The notes beneath the pieces are model-generated. The model saw only the letters and a list, made by a program, of their open reading frames with translations, ran no database searches and was not told the DNA's origin. From positions 145,934-209,933 of the forward strand of contig DLGZ01000053.1 of NCBI GenBank assembly GCA_002482965.1: a stretch of DNA of 64,000 nucleotides. Reading direction: 5' to 3'. Of this stretch, positions 18,201 through 28,001 are shown one piece after another. This DNA is from Verrucomicrobiaceae bacterium UBA7681 (GTDB lineage: Bacteria > Verrucomicrobiota > Verrucomicrobiia > Verrucomicrobiales > Verrucomicrobiaceae). Every line of letters begins with the position of its first letter. The stretch's first letter is position 1. Made by a program: the position numbers and the translations under genes.

Positions 18201-21200
18201 TCATAAGGATAGTTGATGCTGCCGTTGGTGGCATTGCCGCTGCCGCCTTGGACCACGTTCGTGGAGACGCTGCGGCTGCCGGTGATGCTGCCGTTGAAAT
18301 TGATGAACACAGTTTCTGCATTCGTCGGGGCGCCGACGGAGCGGGTGTCATTCCTGGTGTTCGAGGTATAAGTGGAGCCACTGCCGACGGTATTGGTGCT
18401 GTCCCGCGCATCGTCCTGATAGTAGAACTCCACATCATCCTGCAGCGTGAGGGTGCCGTTGTAGTTGACCACGTCGGCGTAGGCCAGATAGCGGGCACCG
18501 ACGCGCTTGAGCTGATTGCCGAGGCCGACGTCATCCCGCACGATGATGTCCTGGGAGATGTTCGACACGTCCCGGTAGCCGCCTTCATCACGAAGAAGCA
18601 ACTGGACGGCGGTGGTGCCCGTCACAAACTCACCCGCCAACTCGGCGGCGAGGTTGTGGCCGAGGATGATCGGCATTGTGCCAACGCCCAGCGGATTGCC
18701 CGCACTGAAAATGTCCACCGCACCTTCACTAATGATCAACTGCCCGGTCCACTCCGGACTGCTTTCACGGAAGCCCAGATAACCAGGTCCCACTTTGATA
18801 ATGCCACCATCACCGGTGAGGTAGCCTCCGTCATCGTTGAAATAGACAGTGTCGCGGTTGTAGATGACCGTCGCCCCGGCCAGCGTGTCGGCAGTTTGCA
18901 CACCGTCAGATGTGCCGGCGTGGCCGAGGCTGTTGAACTGGAGGACGCCGCGGAAGTAGGAATTGAAGTCATGCGGGGAGCCCACGGTGTTTTCCGGGGC
19001 AAGATCAAGCGTGCTGCCGCCTTCAAAAGTAAACCATTCCTGAAAGACGAAGCTCTGGTTGGAGGTGTTGGTGACTGTGCCCGGATGAAGAGCCAGCGTC
19101 GCACCGCTGTGCAGCGTGGTGCCGTCCAGGAAGGCGAAGTTCGTGCCGAACGGATTCACCGTGGCCCCGGCCTGTGCCAGAGGCTCCCATTTGAGAGTGC
19201 CTGCCCGGATATCGGTCAGGCCGCTGTAGGTGTTGTTGACTGCGCGGAGGACCAGCGTCCCATCACCGGTCTTGTCGAGCCGGCCCACGGCCGGATTCGC
19301 GGCGTAGCCGACGATCACATTGGCTTCTGAGGCGATCACACCACCATAAATCAGCCTGCTGCCTGCCGCGACGTTCACTTCCATTCCATTGCCGCCAAGA
19401 GTAATGCCGCGATTCGCGTCGAGTTCGAAGCTCGTGGAGAGCATGTCGATGGTGGCACTGCTGCCTGTGCCGCCGGTGACTGCAAAATTGTCGCCCACTT
19501 CGGATTTGATCCAGTCCTCATCGCTGCTCAGGAACGCAAGGGAGCTGATGATGCCGCTGCCGGTGACGGTCGCAACCGTGAAGGTGGCCGTGCCTGCATT
19601 CCCATTGGTGATTGTGATGACGTCACCGACCGTGTAGTTGGAGCCGCCCGTGTTCAGATTGATATCTCCAACGGCTCCGGTGGGCGTGTCAGTCGCAAGA
19701 ATGCCTCCGTTGGCATAAATGCTGTCCCCCACTGCAGCACCCGGAATCCCCCCCAGATTTCCATCACTGGAAATGCTCAGCGTTCCGCCATTGAGAAAAG
19801 TCCGGCCAGTGTAGGTGTTGTCGCCAGTAAGAACCAGCATGCCGGAGCCTGTCTTAACCAAGGAATTGCCCGCGCTGCTGCCAGCATTGTCAGCAATGAC
19901 GGAACTGATGGTCAGCGTAGATGCGCCATACTGATGGATGATAAAGTCAGCATTCGCACCGGCGCTGAGAGCGCCGCCGGTGATTGTTTTTCCGGAAGTG
20001 TTGGTGGCCACAAGCGAACTGACCATGATGCCGCCCCCGCTGACTTCCAATCCGCTAGCATCCACCGTGATCGTGCCTGCAGCATCAGCATCGAAGTGAA
20101 TCGTATTGACCAGCGCTCCCGCACCAGTGGTGCCGGTGAATCCCAGAGCCTCGCTGATATCGTTGCCATTCGTCCAGGCAGACGCGTCGTCCGTGTTCTC
20201 ACGCGTGCTCCCCGTAAACCCCGTGATGTCTCCCGCCGTAGTCATGGCGAAGTCGAGCGCATTCAGCGTGTAGCTCCCCGCAGCGGCGTTGTAAGCATAG
20301 GTGTCACCGTAAGTGGCCCACGCGATGGCCGATCCATCCGTGGGAGCTCCGGCACCCAACAAGCTGATCACGGCCACGCCGCCATTGCTGTTTTCCACAA
20401 AATTCACCGTGCCTCCCGAAACACGATTCAGGGCGATGGCGCTGGAGCCGATGTTCATCGTGGTGATGCGGCCTTCTTTGGAAGTGACGATCACATCCGT
20501 GCCGCCAGCGGCGATGAGTGTCTGCGCCACAGGGAAGCGGGGATCCGCCACCACGGCGGCCCCGGTGTAATTGGCCGTTTCATCCTGAATGGAGCTGGCC
20601 CCATCCATTTCAATGCCGCCGCCTGCCAGGGTGATCATGGCTCCGTTGTCGAAGCGGCGACCGGTGGCATTGCCGTAGTTCGTCAGCCGCAGCAGGCCGC
20701 CGGACATGTTGAGCTGCTCCACATCCCCGTTCTGTGCAGCACCATTCACATCATTCTGGCCGTTGTAGTTCACCACGCCGCGGCCGATTTTCGTGAACGA
20801 GGTGTGGGAGTCCGTATCCGTGTCATCCAGACGGAAATTGAGCTCCACCGTGCCGCCGCCCGCCGCATACACCTTCAGATCGCGCACAAATCGGTTGGTG
20901 GAGGATGCTCCGGTGTAGTTCACCGTTCCGGTGCCGTCGCCAAAGCTCACCGTACCAGAGGTGTTGGTGCCGACCAGCATGTCGTTTCCAAGGCCGTTGA
21001 AGTTATTGTTGCCGTCCCCGCCGATGTCGATGCGACCAATGTTAAGGGACTGCCCCGCCTTGGTCAAAATGACGGCCGCATTCTGCGTCCCATTATTGCT
21101 GCCTCCGTAGGAGCCGCTCAGACGCAGACCACTTTGACTATCGGCAGGATTGATTCTTTCCGCCGCCAGCGCGGTCCAGAAGTCGCCATCGCCCTCGTAG

Positions 21201-24200
21201 CGCAGAATGCCCTGCTCCACGCGGATCTGCCCGGCTGCATTCCACTGCTGGCGCACGTTGACGATCATTTCATTGCTGCCTCCAATCTGGAAACGCAGCA
21301 ACTGGTTCTCGTTGTCGGAGGTCACCGGGGCGGACACCGGGCCGTTCACATTGTCACTGAACTGGCCGTTGATGTTGATGATACCCCCTGTCGCGCTGGC
21401 GGCAATGGCACCGACCATCCGCGCATCATTCAGGTAGATGTCTGTACGGATCGGATTGGCAATCTCGTTGCCATAAATGTTGCCGTTGATGTTCAGCGTA
21501 TCTCCTGAATTGACGCCTAGGCGAGCGGTGTACACCCAGTTGCCGAGTTCGTCCAAGGTGTCGATGATGACATTGCCACCCCAGGTGTTGTTGCCGGCGT
21601 TGCTGTAGAGCACACTGCGGGACGCATCCAGCACGCCCACCAGCAAGTCGGGCGGCGTGTCGCTGATGGTGGAGTTGATAACATTGGTACCCAGTTCGAG
21701 GTAGAGCGCCCCAGAGCCTTCGATTTTGACCAGTGTCGATCCGCCCAGCGCATTCTGATCACGAATGTCGAGAATGCCTTCCGCAATATTGGTGTCGCCC
21801 GTGTACGTGTTTGAGTTGTCCAAATAAATCGTCTGCGCCCCGGCCTTGGTCAGACCGCCGCTGCCCTGGATGGTGGAGCGGATCAGAGCGCTGTTGCCGC
21901 TCTCATTGACTAGGATCGCCTCGCGGGTGCCGAAGTCCAGATAGCCGCCGGCGATGTACTGGTTGCTCCCGGGGCTGGTGCCGCTGATGTCTCGGCCAAA
22001 GAGCAGCATGCCCGAGCCGTTTGTGTCCACACCAATGCCATTGGTGGCACCCAGTGAGTCGCCCAGGTACAGGGTCACGTCGGCATTGAGCACCAGCACT
22101 GAGCCAAGTTCATTGGTGTTGTTGCTGTTGATCGTGGAAGTGGGTGTGTTGGTGCCGAAGCGGAGCGAATTCATCGCCACGTTGGCGGTGATGCGGTTGG
22201 GCCGGTCGCCATACCAGCTCACATCGCCATCACGCGTGACGTTGTAGTCGAGCATGAAGTTCTGGTCCACACCGTAGAGCACCGTGTAATCACCGTCCAG
22301 AATCCCGCTCACCGGCAGGTTGGAGCTGTGCAGATACTCCGTGTCAAAATCCAGCGGGCGCAGTTCGGTCGGATTCACGCTGTCAAAGGTCATGAAATGA
22401 CTGGCGATGTTGTTCACTCCCCCAAACGCGCCCAGCACGATGGAACGGGTGGTCGTGCCATTGCCGGTTCCACCGCCGTACTGTTCCGTTCCGGCCGCAT
22501 CAGTGATGTACACGCGGGCATTGCCGCCAGAAAGCGAGCCCAAGGCCCCCTGGGTGTTGTCGAGCACCTGAAACTGTGTGATAGAGCCCGCCTGGCGGCT
22601 GTAGCTAGCAAAGGTCAGCGTGGTGAGCTGCGGCGTGGAGTCGTTCAGGTCGAAGTCCACCTTCCCCGATCCGGTGTCCTGCAGCAGGGCGCCCAGGGTT
22701 TCATTGACGGCCGCTGATCCATTGCCAGTCAGGCGCAGACGGGCGCTGCCGCGCAGTTGCAGGATGGTGCTGTTACCCAGGCGGCCAACGCCATCGGCGC
22801 CTTGGTCCAGCACGGACACTGAATTGTCCAGATACACGCTGCCATCACGGCTGATCACCAGCGAAGACAGCGAGGACAGCGCGCCATTGGCCCCCGCCAG
22901 CACCAGCCCTCCTTGAGAATTCACCGCCAGCCCTCCAGGACCGGCGCGCTGGACATAGATGTCCCCGGATATGGTGTTGTTCGCTGTCAGGATCAAACTC
23001 CCGGTGTTCACTTTGCTGAAGCCGCCCGTGCCACCGATGGTACCCGTAACATAATGCTCCTCCGGTGCGGTGCGATTGCTGGTGGTGGTGTCGTTCACAT
23101 CAAAGATGTTGGTGGTCCCTGCACCAGTGAAGTTGATGTTGCCGCTCCAGATGATCTGCCCCGCCCCCACCGTCACGTTGGTGCCAAGGTCGCTGATGAT
23201 CCAGCCGCCGTTGACATTGAGCGTCGCTGTCTGGGTGGTCTCGGTGTTGACCAGATACAGCCGGGGAAAGGTGCGGAAACCGGTGCCACCCGTCGTAGCA
23301 AAGCCGTCCCCGAGATTGATGACGGGCACATTGATGAACTGGGAGTCCGCAGATCCGGCTGTACCATTGAAGCGCATCTCGCCATTGAAGATGTCGAGGC
23401 TGGTGATGTTGGTGAGGATGCCCGGGGTGACGGTGGTGTCGTTGAAAGTCAGGGTGGCGGTCCCCACGTTACGGATGATGCCCGGCCCCACGATCGGCGT
23501 GGACATCGTGGCTGCGTTGGCGAACTCGAGCGTCCCTCCGTTGAGTTCGATGGTTCCGGCACCGGATACATTGCTGGCAGTCTGCGTGGTGCCGTTCAGA
23601 TCAATGATCCCGCCAGCATTGGCCGTGAAGAGGTAACCCGTGCCGGTTCCGGAACCGGTGCTGACGCCCGCAGCAAATCGGATTGTTCCGTTGTTGGCCG
23701 TGAAAATGCCCAGACCGTCTGCACTCTGGACAATGGTCAGCACCCCCCCGCCATCCTGCGTCAACTTCGCCGTGTCGCCGAGGCTCGCATTAAAGTCATA
23801 ATCACCAGCCCTTGTCACGGTCAGCGTCGCATCCCCCATGACGCGGCTGGTCGCACCATTGCCGATCAGTTCCAGGATGGTGTCATTGTTGTCCACATCC
23901 AGCCAGGCTCCGGCCTGCAGCGTGACTGAGATGCTGTCGGCGATCGCATCTGTCAGGCTGATGCGCAGCTGGGCGCCGTCAATCACAGAGATCATGCCGC
24001 CGGCAGAGTCTGATGTGACCTTGTCCATCCGCACGTCTCCCAACCGCGGATCACCATCAATCACGCCCGCGTAGCCTATCGTCAGGGTTCCGCCATGCAG
24101 TTCCACATCCTCATTGATGTTGAATACCATTCCAGTTGCGGCCGCGATGGTCCCGCCTGCACCACCGGCCTTCAATTCGATGAAGCCCTTGGTGGTTGCA

Positions 24201-27200
24201 TCCAGATTACGGTCAAAGGCATCGGTGATGATGATACCACCGTCCAAGGACAGGATGGGTGTGCCTGAAACACTGGGATTCGCGGCGTTGGCGTTGGTGG
24301 CCCATTCGTAAATGCCCGTACCGTCAAAGTAAGTGGTGAGCGTCGGCTCCGCTGCCGAGCCGAAATTATCCACGTAAATCCTCACGATCGCGTTGTTCTG
24401 CCCGGTGACCAGACCATTGGTGGGCAGCACCTGCGACCCCGACCAGCCCAGGGCGGTGCTGATCTGGATGATCGAACGATCTTCAAAAAAAAGCGTGCCC
24501 GTGCCTGAAAGCCCATACGGGTTTTGCGCCAGGAATCGGCCGCGGGATTGAACGGTCACGTCACCATTGATCCCAAAAACTGATGCATCCACCCGCGCCT
24601 GACTGTACTGCGTGCTGCCGTACTGCAGCAGCGTGCCGCCGTCCAGCACCTGGATGCTGGCGATGCCCGTGCCGCTGCCCATGGCGTTGGTTTGACCAAG
24701 CTCCAGCGTCGCGCCGGCCTCGACCAGGAAGGTCAGCGGGCTGCCGTTCGATGTGTCACCAAAGACAGAGCTGTCATCGTCCAATCGCGTGATCCCGCCC
24801 GTCACATGCGCATACAGCGCTCCCGCCGAGGCACCAATGATGACCGGCCCGCCCGCGGTGGTGGTATTGCCAAAAGCCAAAGTATAGGCGCTCTGTCCCT
24901 CCCCGTTTTGGTTCGAGACCAGCAATCCCTGAAGTTCGAAATCGCTGCCGTTCACGGTGATGGTACCAAGGTCCCACGTGCGGGTGTTGCGGTCCGTGCC
25001 AAAACCCTTCCAGGGTGTGCCGATGCCGATGGTGACTCCGGAGGAGGCCGTGGTCGTGGCCCCCGGGCTGAAATAGAACTGCATGTCATTCGGCAGGTTC
25101 TGGATCGTGTTGTTTCCCGTGCCCATGCTGGCCGAGTTGGTGCCATGCACCACCGTCGCACCTGCGTCGAGGTGAACCTCTCCTCCCGCACTCACCGCCC
25201 CTGCGACATACGTGAGACTGTTGAGGCCGCCACCTCCGCTGCTCGATGACTGCCCGCCAAAGGCACTGGTACCGTCGATGGTGAACCGGTCACCCGGCGT
25301 GTTAAATGCGACGCTGCCATAGTCGAGATAGATCGAGCCGCCTTCAAAGACACTGTACCCCTGGGTCGAAGAAGTGGCCCCCTGGCGGCGCAGAAGCAGG
25401 TTCCCACGTGTCACAAAGACAGGGCCTGTGCCAAAATAAGCCCGGTTGCTCACGGTGCCCGTGTAAACGTTGGTCGCTCCATTGATGTAGGTGCCGCCGG
25501 TGTACGTGTTGTCGCCCACGCTATACAGCACCAGACTGCCGCCCTGGGTCTTCACCAGCGCGGTCGGCATGTCGCCATCGACGATGATGGAGTTGAGGTA
25601 GAAATTCGACTGCGCATTGTGCACATACAAAGCACCGCCATTGGCCGTGATGGTGGCGCTTCCCCCGCTCTCCGGCTTGATGGTCTTGTAGAAATTGCCC
25701 AAGGTCAGCAGACCGCCTGTATCCAATGTCAGCGTGGTTCCGTCTGCCTGCTCAATGGTCGCCGCGCTGTTTGTGCTGGTCCATTTCAAGGAATTGATCG
25801 TCAGGTCACCAATGGTTGTGGTCGCCGCTCCGAGTGTGTAATCCACATTGTCCGCAGCCCCGGCCGTCGTGATGTCCGTGGAAGTGTATTCAGCGATCGA
25901 TACTCCGTTCACGGCATCATAAGCGGCAAAGTTCACCTGGTTCACCAGCGCCCAACCACCGAGAAGTCCGTCATTCAACGGCGTCGGGATGCTGTTGAAA
26001 ACAATGTGCGGATTGCCGATCCCCTCCTGCCCCAGTGTTCCGTAGGTCGTGCTCCAGTCAAAGTCCGCCGTGGCGCCAATCGTGAGATGAAGATCGCCAA
26101 AGGACATGGCAGCCGATGCGGCGCTGCTCGACCGCTGCACGAAAAAGCGCGAGGAACCTCGGTCCAGATACAGGTCGCCAAAATTCTGAACCCACGTTGC
26201 TTCCACATCGCTGTTGTTGGAATAATAAACAATGCGTCCGCCCTCCATGTGCACCTGCGCGGTTTCATTGATCATCGAGTAATACGGCGTCGATCCCAGG
26301 GAAGAATAATTCAACTGGAAGTCTCCTCCAGAACGCACGGTGTAGCTCGAAGCTCCCGCCAGCGAAGGCAGATAGTTCGCCTGCCCGCGGTCAATCCCGG
26401 GCTGCAGGCGCACGAGGCCGCTGTCCAAAATAAACGCTCCGGTGAAGGTGCTGGAACTGTCCCCGTCCAGCCGCAGCTCACCGAACCCGGTCTTGGTGAG
26501 CGTGCCCGCACCGCTGATCACCCCTTGGAGACGCATGGAACCAAAGTTGGAGGAGTTGCGCGTGACATCCAGCGTCCCCCCGCCCGCTCCCACCGTAATG
26601 TCACGGGTTGTATAAAAATTATTCCCCAATGCCCGCAAGGTCCCGCCATCAAGAATGATGCTGCCACCTCCCGTGCCAAGACTCTCATCCTTGTAAACTT
26701 CAATGACGCCTGCATTGACCCTCGTGTCTCCGGTGTAGCTGTTCACCAGGCCCAGATTCAGCGTGCCCGCTCCCGTCTTTGTCAGTCCTGCGATCCCCGC
26801 AATGTCCGACAGCACGCTCGCCTTGCCGCCTGCTGCGACATTGAGGGTGGCCGCGCCACTCAGCGTCAGCGTGCTGCCTCTGAGGGTATATCCATCACTG
26901 TCAAACTGCACTGTGCCCGCTTGAATCGGCACCCCCAGAGTTACCAAACCACCCGTGCCCGCAAAGACGGCTGTGTCGCTCGGCGAATCCGGCCAGACGA
27001 CGTCTGCGGATATTCCGTTCCACCAGTTGGGCGTCGTGGTATCCCAGATGCCCGGGCCACCAAGGTTGGTGCCGTCCGTGAGGTTTCCAGCGGCATCGGC
27101 ATCTCCGTCCCAAAAAAGGGTGGCGGACTGTGCAGGCGGAGAGAATAGTTCCGTGGCCATGGCCGTCAGTAGTAAAACTGCTGCCCGGAAGAAATACGGC

Positions 27201-27283
27201 TTCAAAGGCTGGGCATGGGGATCAGGCATCATCAGGTTTGGTGCTGCGAATCCTCGGATTGGCTGGAGGAGTTTTTGTTGCAT
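15230..27283 (-). CDS. Giant autotransporter-associated beta-strand repeat protein with PEP-CTERM tail
   Basis: A single uninterrupted 4017-residue frame. The N terminus has a long signal region (hydrophobic core around residues 33-45, cleavage near PAQSA) followed by the FWDGDADAAGN motif common at the start of such proteins. The body is a parallel beta-helix of autotransporter-associated repeats (KTGxGTLxLxGxNTYTGxTxVxxGTL), clearest near 26.8, 26.5, 21.8, 19.8, 19.2, 17.0 and 16.0 kb. There is no autotransporter beta-barrel. The protein ends with VPEP, a Leu-rich membrane span and an Arg-rich tail (LRRRRQAL), the exosortase/PEP-CTERM sorting signal. It is probably displayed on the surface or held in the exopolysaccharide matrix. 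Residues ~3530-3635 differ and resemble a phage tail-fibre module. A later Met at 27232 is an alternative start. Function unknown, adhesin-like by inference. Confidence 0.9.
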   Translation of the reverse strand: MQQKLLQPIRGFAAPNLMMPDPHAQPLKPYFFRAAVLLLTAMATELFSPPAQSATLFWDGDADAAGNLTDGTNLGGPGIWDTTTPNWWNGISADVVWPDSPSDTAVFAGTGGLVTLGVPIQAGTVQFDSDGYTLRGSTLTLSGAATLNVAAGGKASVLSDIAGIAGLTKTGAGTLNLGLVNSYTGDTRVNAGVIEVYKDESLGTGGGSIILDGGTLRALGNNFYTTRDITVGAGGGTLDVTRNSSNFGSMRLQGVISGAGTLTKTGFGELRLDGDSSSTFTGAFILDSGLVRLQPGIDRGQANYLPSLAGASSYTVRSGGDFQLNYSSLGSTPYYSMINETAQVHMEGGRIVYYSNNSDVEATWVQNFGDLYLDRGSSRFFVQRSSSAASAAMSFGDLHLTIGATADFDWSTTYGTLGQEGIGNPHIVFNSIPTPLNDGLLGGWALVNQVNFAAYDAVNGVSIAEYTSTDITTAGAADNVDYTLGAATTTIGDLTINSLKWTSTNSAATIEQADGTTLTLDTGGLLTLGNFYKTIKPESGGSATITANGGALYVHNAQSNFYLNSIIVDGDMPTALVKTQGGSLVLYSVGDNTYTGGTYINGATNVYTGTVSNRAYFGTGPVFVTRGNLLLRRQGATSSTQGYSVFEGGSIYLDYGSVAFNTPGDRFTIDGTSAFGGQSSSSGGGGLNSLTYVAGAVSAGGEVHLDAGATVVHGTNSASMGTGNNTIQNLPNDMQFYFSPGATTTASSGVTIGIGTPWKGFGTDRNTRTWDLGTITVNGSDFELQGLLVSNQNGEGQSAYTLAFGNTTTAGGPVIIGASAGALYAHVTGGITRLDDDSSVFGDTSNGSPLTFLVEAGATLELGQTNAMGSGTGIASIQVLDGGTLLQYGSTQYSQARVDASVFGINGDVTVQSRGRFLAQNPYGLSGTGTLFFEDRSIIQISTALGWSGSQVLPTNGLVTGQNNAIVRIYVDNFGSAAEPTLTTYFDGTGIYEWATNANAANPSVSGTPILSLDGGIIITDAFDRNLDATTKGFIELKAGGAGGTIAAATGMVFNINEDVELHGGTLTIGYAGVIDGDPRLGDVRMDKVTSDSAGGMISVIDGAQLRISLTDAIADSISVTLQAGAWLDVDNNDTILELIGNGATSRVMGDATLTVTRAGDYDFNASLGDTAKLTQDGGGVLTIVQSADGLGIFTANNGTIRFAAGVSTGSGTGTGYLFTANAGGIIDLNGTTQTASNVSGAGTIELNGGTLEFANAATMSTPIVGPGIIRNVGTATLTFNDTTVTPGILTNITSLDIFNGEMRFNGTAGSADSQFINVPVINLGDGFATTGGTGFRTFPRLYLVNTETTQTATLNVNGGWIISDLGTNVTVGAGQIIWSGNINFTGAGTTNIFDVNDTTTSNRTAPEEHYVTGTIGGTGGFSKVNTGSLILTANNTISGDIYVQRAGPGGLAVNSQGGLVLAGANGALSSLSSLVISRDGSVYLDNSVSVLDQGADGVGRLGNSTILQLRGSARLRLTGNGSAAVNETLGALLQDTGSGKVDFDLNDSTPQLTTLTFASYSRQAGSITQFQVLDNTQGALGSLSGGNARVYITDAAGTEQYGGGTGNGTTTRSIVLGAFGGVNNIASHFMTFDSVNPTELRPLDFDTEYLHSSNLPVSGILDGDYTVLYGVDQNFMLDYNVTRDGDVSWYGDRPNRITANVAMNSLRFGTNTPTSTINSNNTNELGSVLVLNADVTLYLGDSLGATNGIGVDTNGSGMLLFGRDISGTSPGSNQYIAGGYLDFGTREAILVNESGNSALIRSTIQGSGGLTKAGAQTIYLDNSNTYTGDTNIAEGILDIRDQNALGGSTLVKIEGSGALYLELGTNVINSTISDTPPDLLVGVLDASRSVLYSNAGNNTWGGNVIIDTLDELGNWVYTARLGVNSGDTLNINGNIYGNEIANPIRTDIYLNDARMVGAIAASATGGIININGQFSDNVNGPVSAPVTSDNENQLLRFQIGGSNEMIVNVRQQWNAAGQIRVEQGILRYEGDGDFWTALAAERINPADSQSGLRLSGSYGGSNNGTQNAAVILTKAGQSLNIGRIDIGGDGNNNFNGLGNDMLVGTNTSGTVSFGDGTGTVNYTGASSTNRFVRDLKVYAAGGGTVELNFRLDDTDTDSHTSFTKIGRGVVNYNGQNDVNGAAQNGDVEQLNMSGGLLRLTNYGNATGRRFDNGAMITLAGGGIEMDGASSIQDETANYTGAAVVADPRFPVAQTLIAAGGTDVIVTSKEGRITTMNIGSSAIALNRVSGGTVNFVENSNGGVAVISLLGAGAPTDGSAIAWATYGDTYAYNAAAGSYTLNALDFAMTTAGDITGFTGSTRENTDDASAWTNGNDISEALGFTGTTGAGALVNTIHFDADAAGTITVDASGLEVSGGGIMVSSLVATNTSGKTITGGALSAGANADFIIHQYGASTLTISSVIADNAGSSAGNSLVKTGSGMLVLTGDNTYTGRTFLNGGTLSISSDGNLGGIPGAAVGDSIYANGGILATDTPTGAVGDINLNTGGSNYTVGDVITITNGNAGTATFTVATVTGSGIISSLAFLSSDEDWIKSEVGDNFAVTGGTGSSATIDMLSTSFELDANRGITLGGNGMEVNVAAGSRLIYGGVIASEANVIVGYAANPAVGRLDKTGDGTLVLRAVNNTYSGLTDIRAGTLKWEPLAQAGATVNPFGTNFAFLDGTTLHSGATLALHPGTVTNTSNQSFVFQEWFTFEGGSTLDLAPENTVGSPHDFNSYFRGVLQFNSLGHAGTSDGVQTADTLAGATVIYNRDTVYFNDDGGYLTGDGGIIKVGPGYLGFRESSPEWTGQLIISEGAVDIFSAGNPLGVGTMPIILGHNLAAELAGEFVTGTTAVQLLLRDEGGYRDVSNISQDIIVRDDVGLGNQLKRVGARYLAYADVVNYNGTLTLQDDVEFYYQDDARDSTNTVGSGSTYTSNTRNDTRSVGAPTNAETVFINFNGSITGSRSVSTNVVQGGSGNATNGSINYPYDDFVINAVFGLNGDNRGWTGDLLITNNSATNGADDADRIAIVRLGNVYALNDNLVKFASQGHLQLAGIDKTFTQNFLFVGGAGLAPTAKIENAALTDVTVTFSADGTHTGLNFQDVGVGMADGLAFGETLDNQGVLNVVKSGAGETVFGASTGGVAVDDFSSYTGTTTVEAGTLFAGSNNSFSSYSRFIVSSGAKLSTYWDEARLGFDVTIGSLSGGDGALLNMENSILRIGGDNSTDADFAGVIQTVDHLGAPGSGGFFYKVGYGSQRLSGNNTFVAGQYNLAVYQGTLIGGSNTAFGDASNYINLGGIPFVGGSPVDARLELLLDGTATAVVNPVLMNNFDGNDEGITVIGTRATAGTYGFGTGGTVSLYQDISTNVFFEADGASTFQFGDAIVDGSYGVTSLIKTGSGTVEFHKANTYNSGGTWAAGAAIDGGTVVRHGTLSVFNSGALSTTVVELGDTRRELAADAYVATTRSLITPAAGGSFDSSSNGAGGAGNGAFLSVSTLVDGVTITTADIGKRILVKDEGDDPERNGVYQVVSLDPTGSHMNLVRTSDFDETTEMLYGSSIGVTSGSTHAGGLYFMASADVTVVNGDGTDPVYWLVDQANSDVGLVAGASGLSINTDIDINDTNGTGATVIGGTFTTGTTEFLGAITLQHSTLPGVDNIRELTLTSASNDAGGGVLISGAITAAQPGDVLSVNKEGAGTVTLTNAATTYTGKTTVSAGTLAVAGDADISATSWIEVASGASFDFSASNTEDFTFDGPVSGSGTVITGTGSLIIGTDGGAGVLRPGMSSDPSAIGTAGDGIGMLTVNGNLELAGDSSGAVRLTLQMGATNGADYNDAGNFSAHLAAGDFSSYLDSQATFFDSQKGGNHDRVTVTGSLTLHSGGIISFSNNSGTDYQPEFGDVFNLLDWTTLLPNDYSVGGEFRNGGLLGDLNLPDLNLSGLLYDTGLFANYGIVVIVPEPSRALLLLLGLASLVLRRRRQAL

Positions 27284-27445
27284 GCGTCCAGAATACCGAA
27301 TTCACGCCTTCGAAATCTATTCGGCGAATCTGCAATTAATCCGGGCATCATGCCCATGATCGATTACACCAATTGCTTTCAGTATAAGCTATTGACTTAG
27401 CCATCTAAGGCTCATTGCTGATTGAGTAGTCAGGCACTCATCGTC

Positions 27446-27952
27446 ATGTTGCAGATGTTCTGTCTATCAGGCCGTTCCATGCCACAAACACGACCATCTT
27501 CCTACGGATTACCTCCGTCAAAGGATGCCCAAGTCCCTCGTGATTTGTCCGCCGCTGCCGCCACCCCCAGACTGCCGCCAAAAGCTGCTTTAGCCATCCA
27601 AGATGAAGCGTCCTTGGAATCAATAGTCGCTGTCCAGCGGCCGGCCCTGATTGCAGGGTTCCATCTGAACCGGCGCTATATCTACTGCAACCCGGCCTAT
27701 CGTGAATGGTTTGGCCTCGACCCTCAGAGTTTGATCGGCCTACGGTTTGAAGAGGTGGTGGGTGATGCGGTCTATCAGATCGCCAAACCGCATGTTCAAC
27801 AAGCTCTCGCCGGTAACGACGCGAATTTTGAAGGTGCCTTTGCCTACAATCACGAGCCAACCCGCCACGTAAATGTGCATTACTCTCCCCAGCGTAATCC
27901 CAGCGGACAGGTACCTGATCCATCACGCCGTCCGCTGGGTTCAGGCGCATGA
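27446..27952 (+). pseudogene. Remnant of a PAS-domain sensor protein
   Basis: The frame from ATG 27446 (open from a TTG at 27422) encodes 168 residues. After a low-complexity Ser/Pro/Ala-rich stretch, residues ~65-150 match a PAS_4 domain: the strand IAGFHLNRRYIYCNPAYREWFG, the GLRFEEVVGD segment and the late strand VNVHYSPQRNPSGQV. A normal PAS domain would continue with a final strand of the GFFVLVTDIT type and then an output domain. Here the homology stops at QV and is followed by about 11 unrelated residues and a stop, so the 3' part seems to be lost by deletion or frameshift. Alternatively it is a short free-standing PAS protein. No promoter or ribosome site is visible. Confidence 0.45.
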
Positions 27953-28001
27953 AGGTGGTACGGTCGTTTGACCATCACTTCGGTTTTGCGCCCACCACTG
28001 C

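Noticed and set aside
15690..24800. Very long open frames on the plus strand opposite the giant gene (up to ~520 residues)
   Set aside because: They are the antisense of GC-rich, Gly/Thr/Val-rich repeats, have no start signals or domains, and are rich in Arg/His/Gln as expected for such shadows.
15230..27283. Repetitive DNA in the giant gene considered as CRISPR or tandem satellite
   Set aside because: The repeats are degenerate at DNA level, encode a regular protein repeat in one frame and lack constant-length spacers.
27393..27412. CTTAG-CCAT-CTAAG inverted repeat before the PAS remnant, similar to the deoC half-operator
   Set aside because: Only a partial match to the 11-bp site with a different spacing; too short to claim a second operator.
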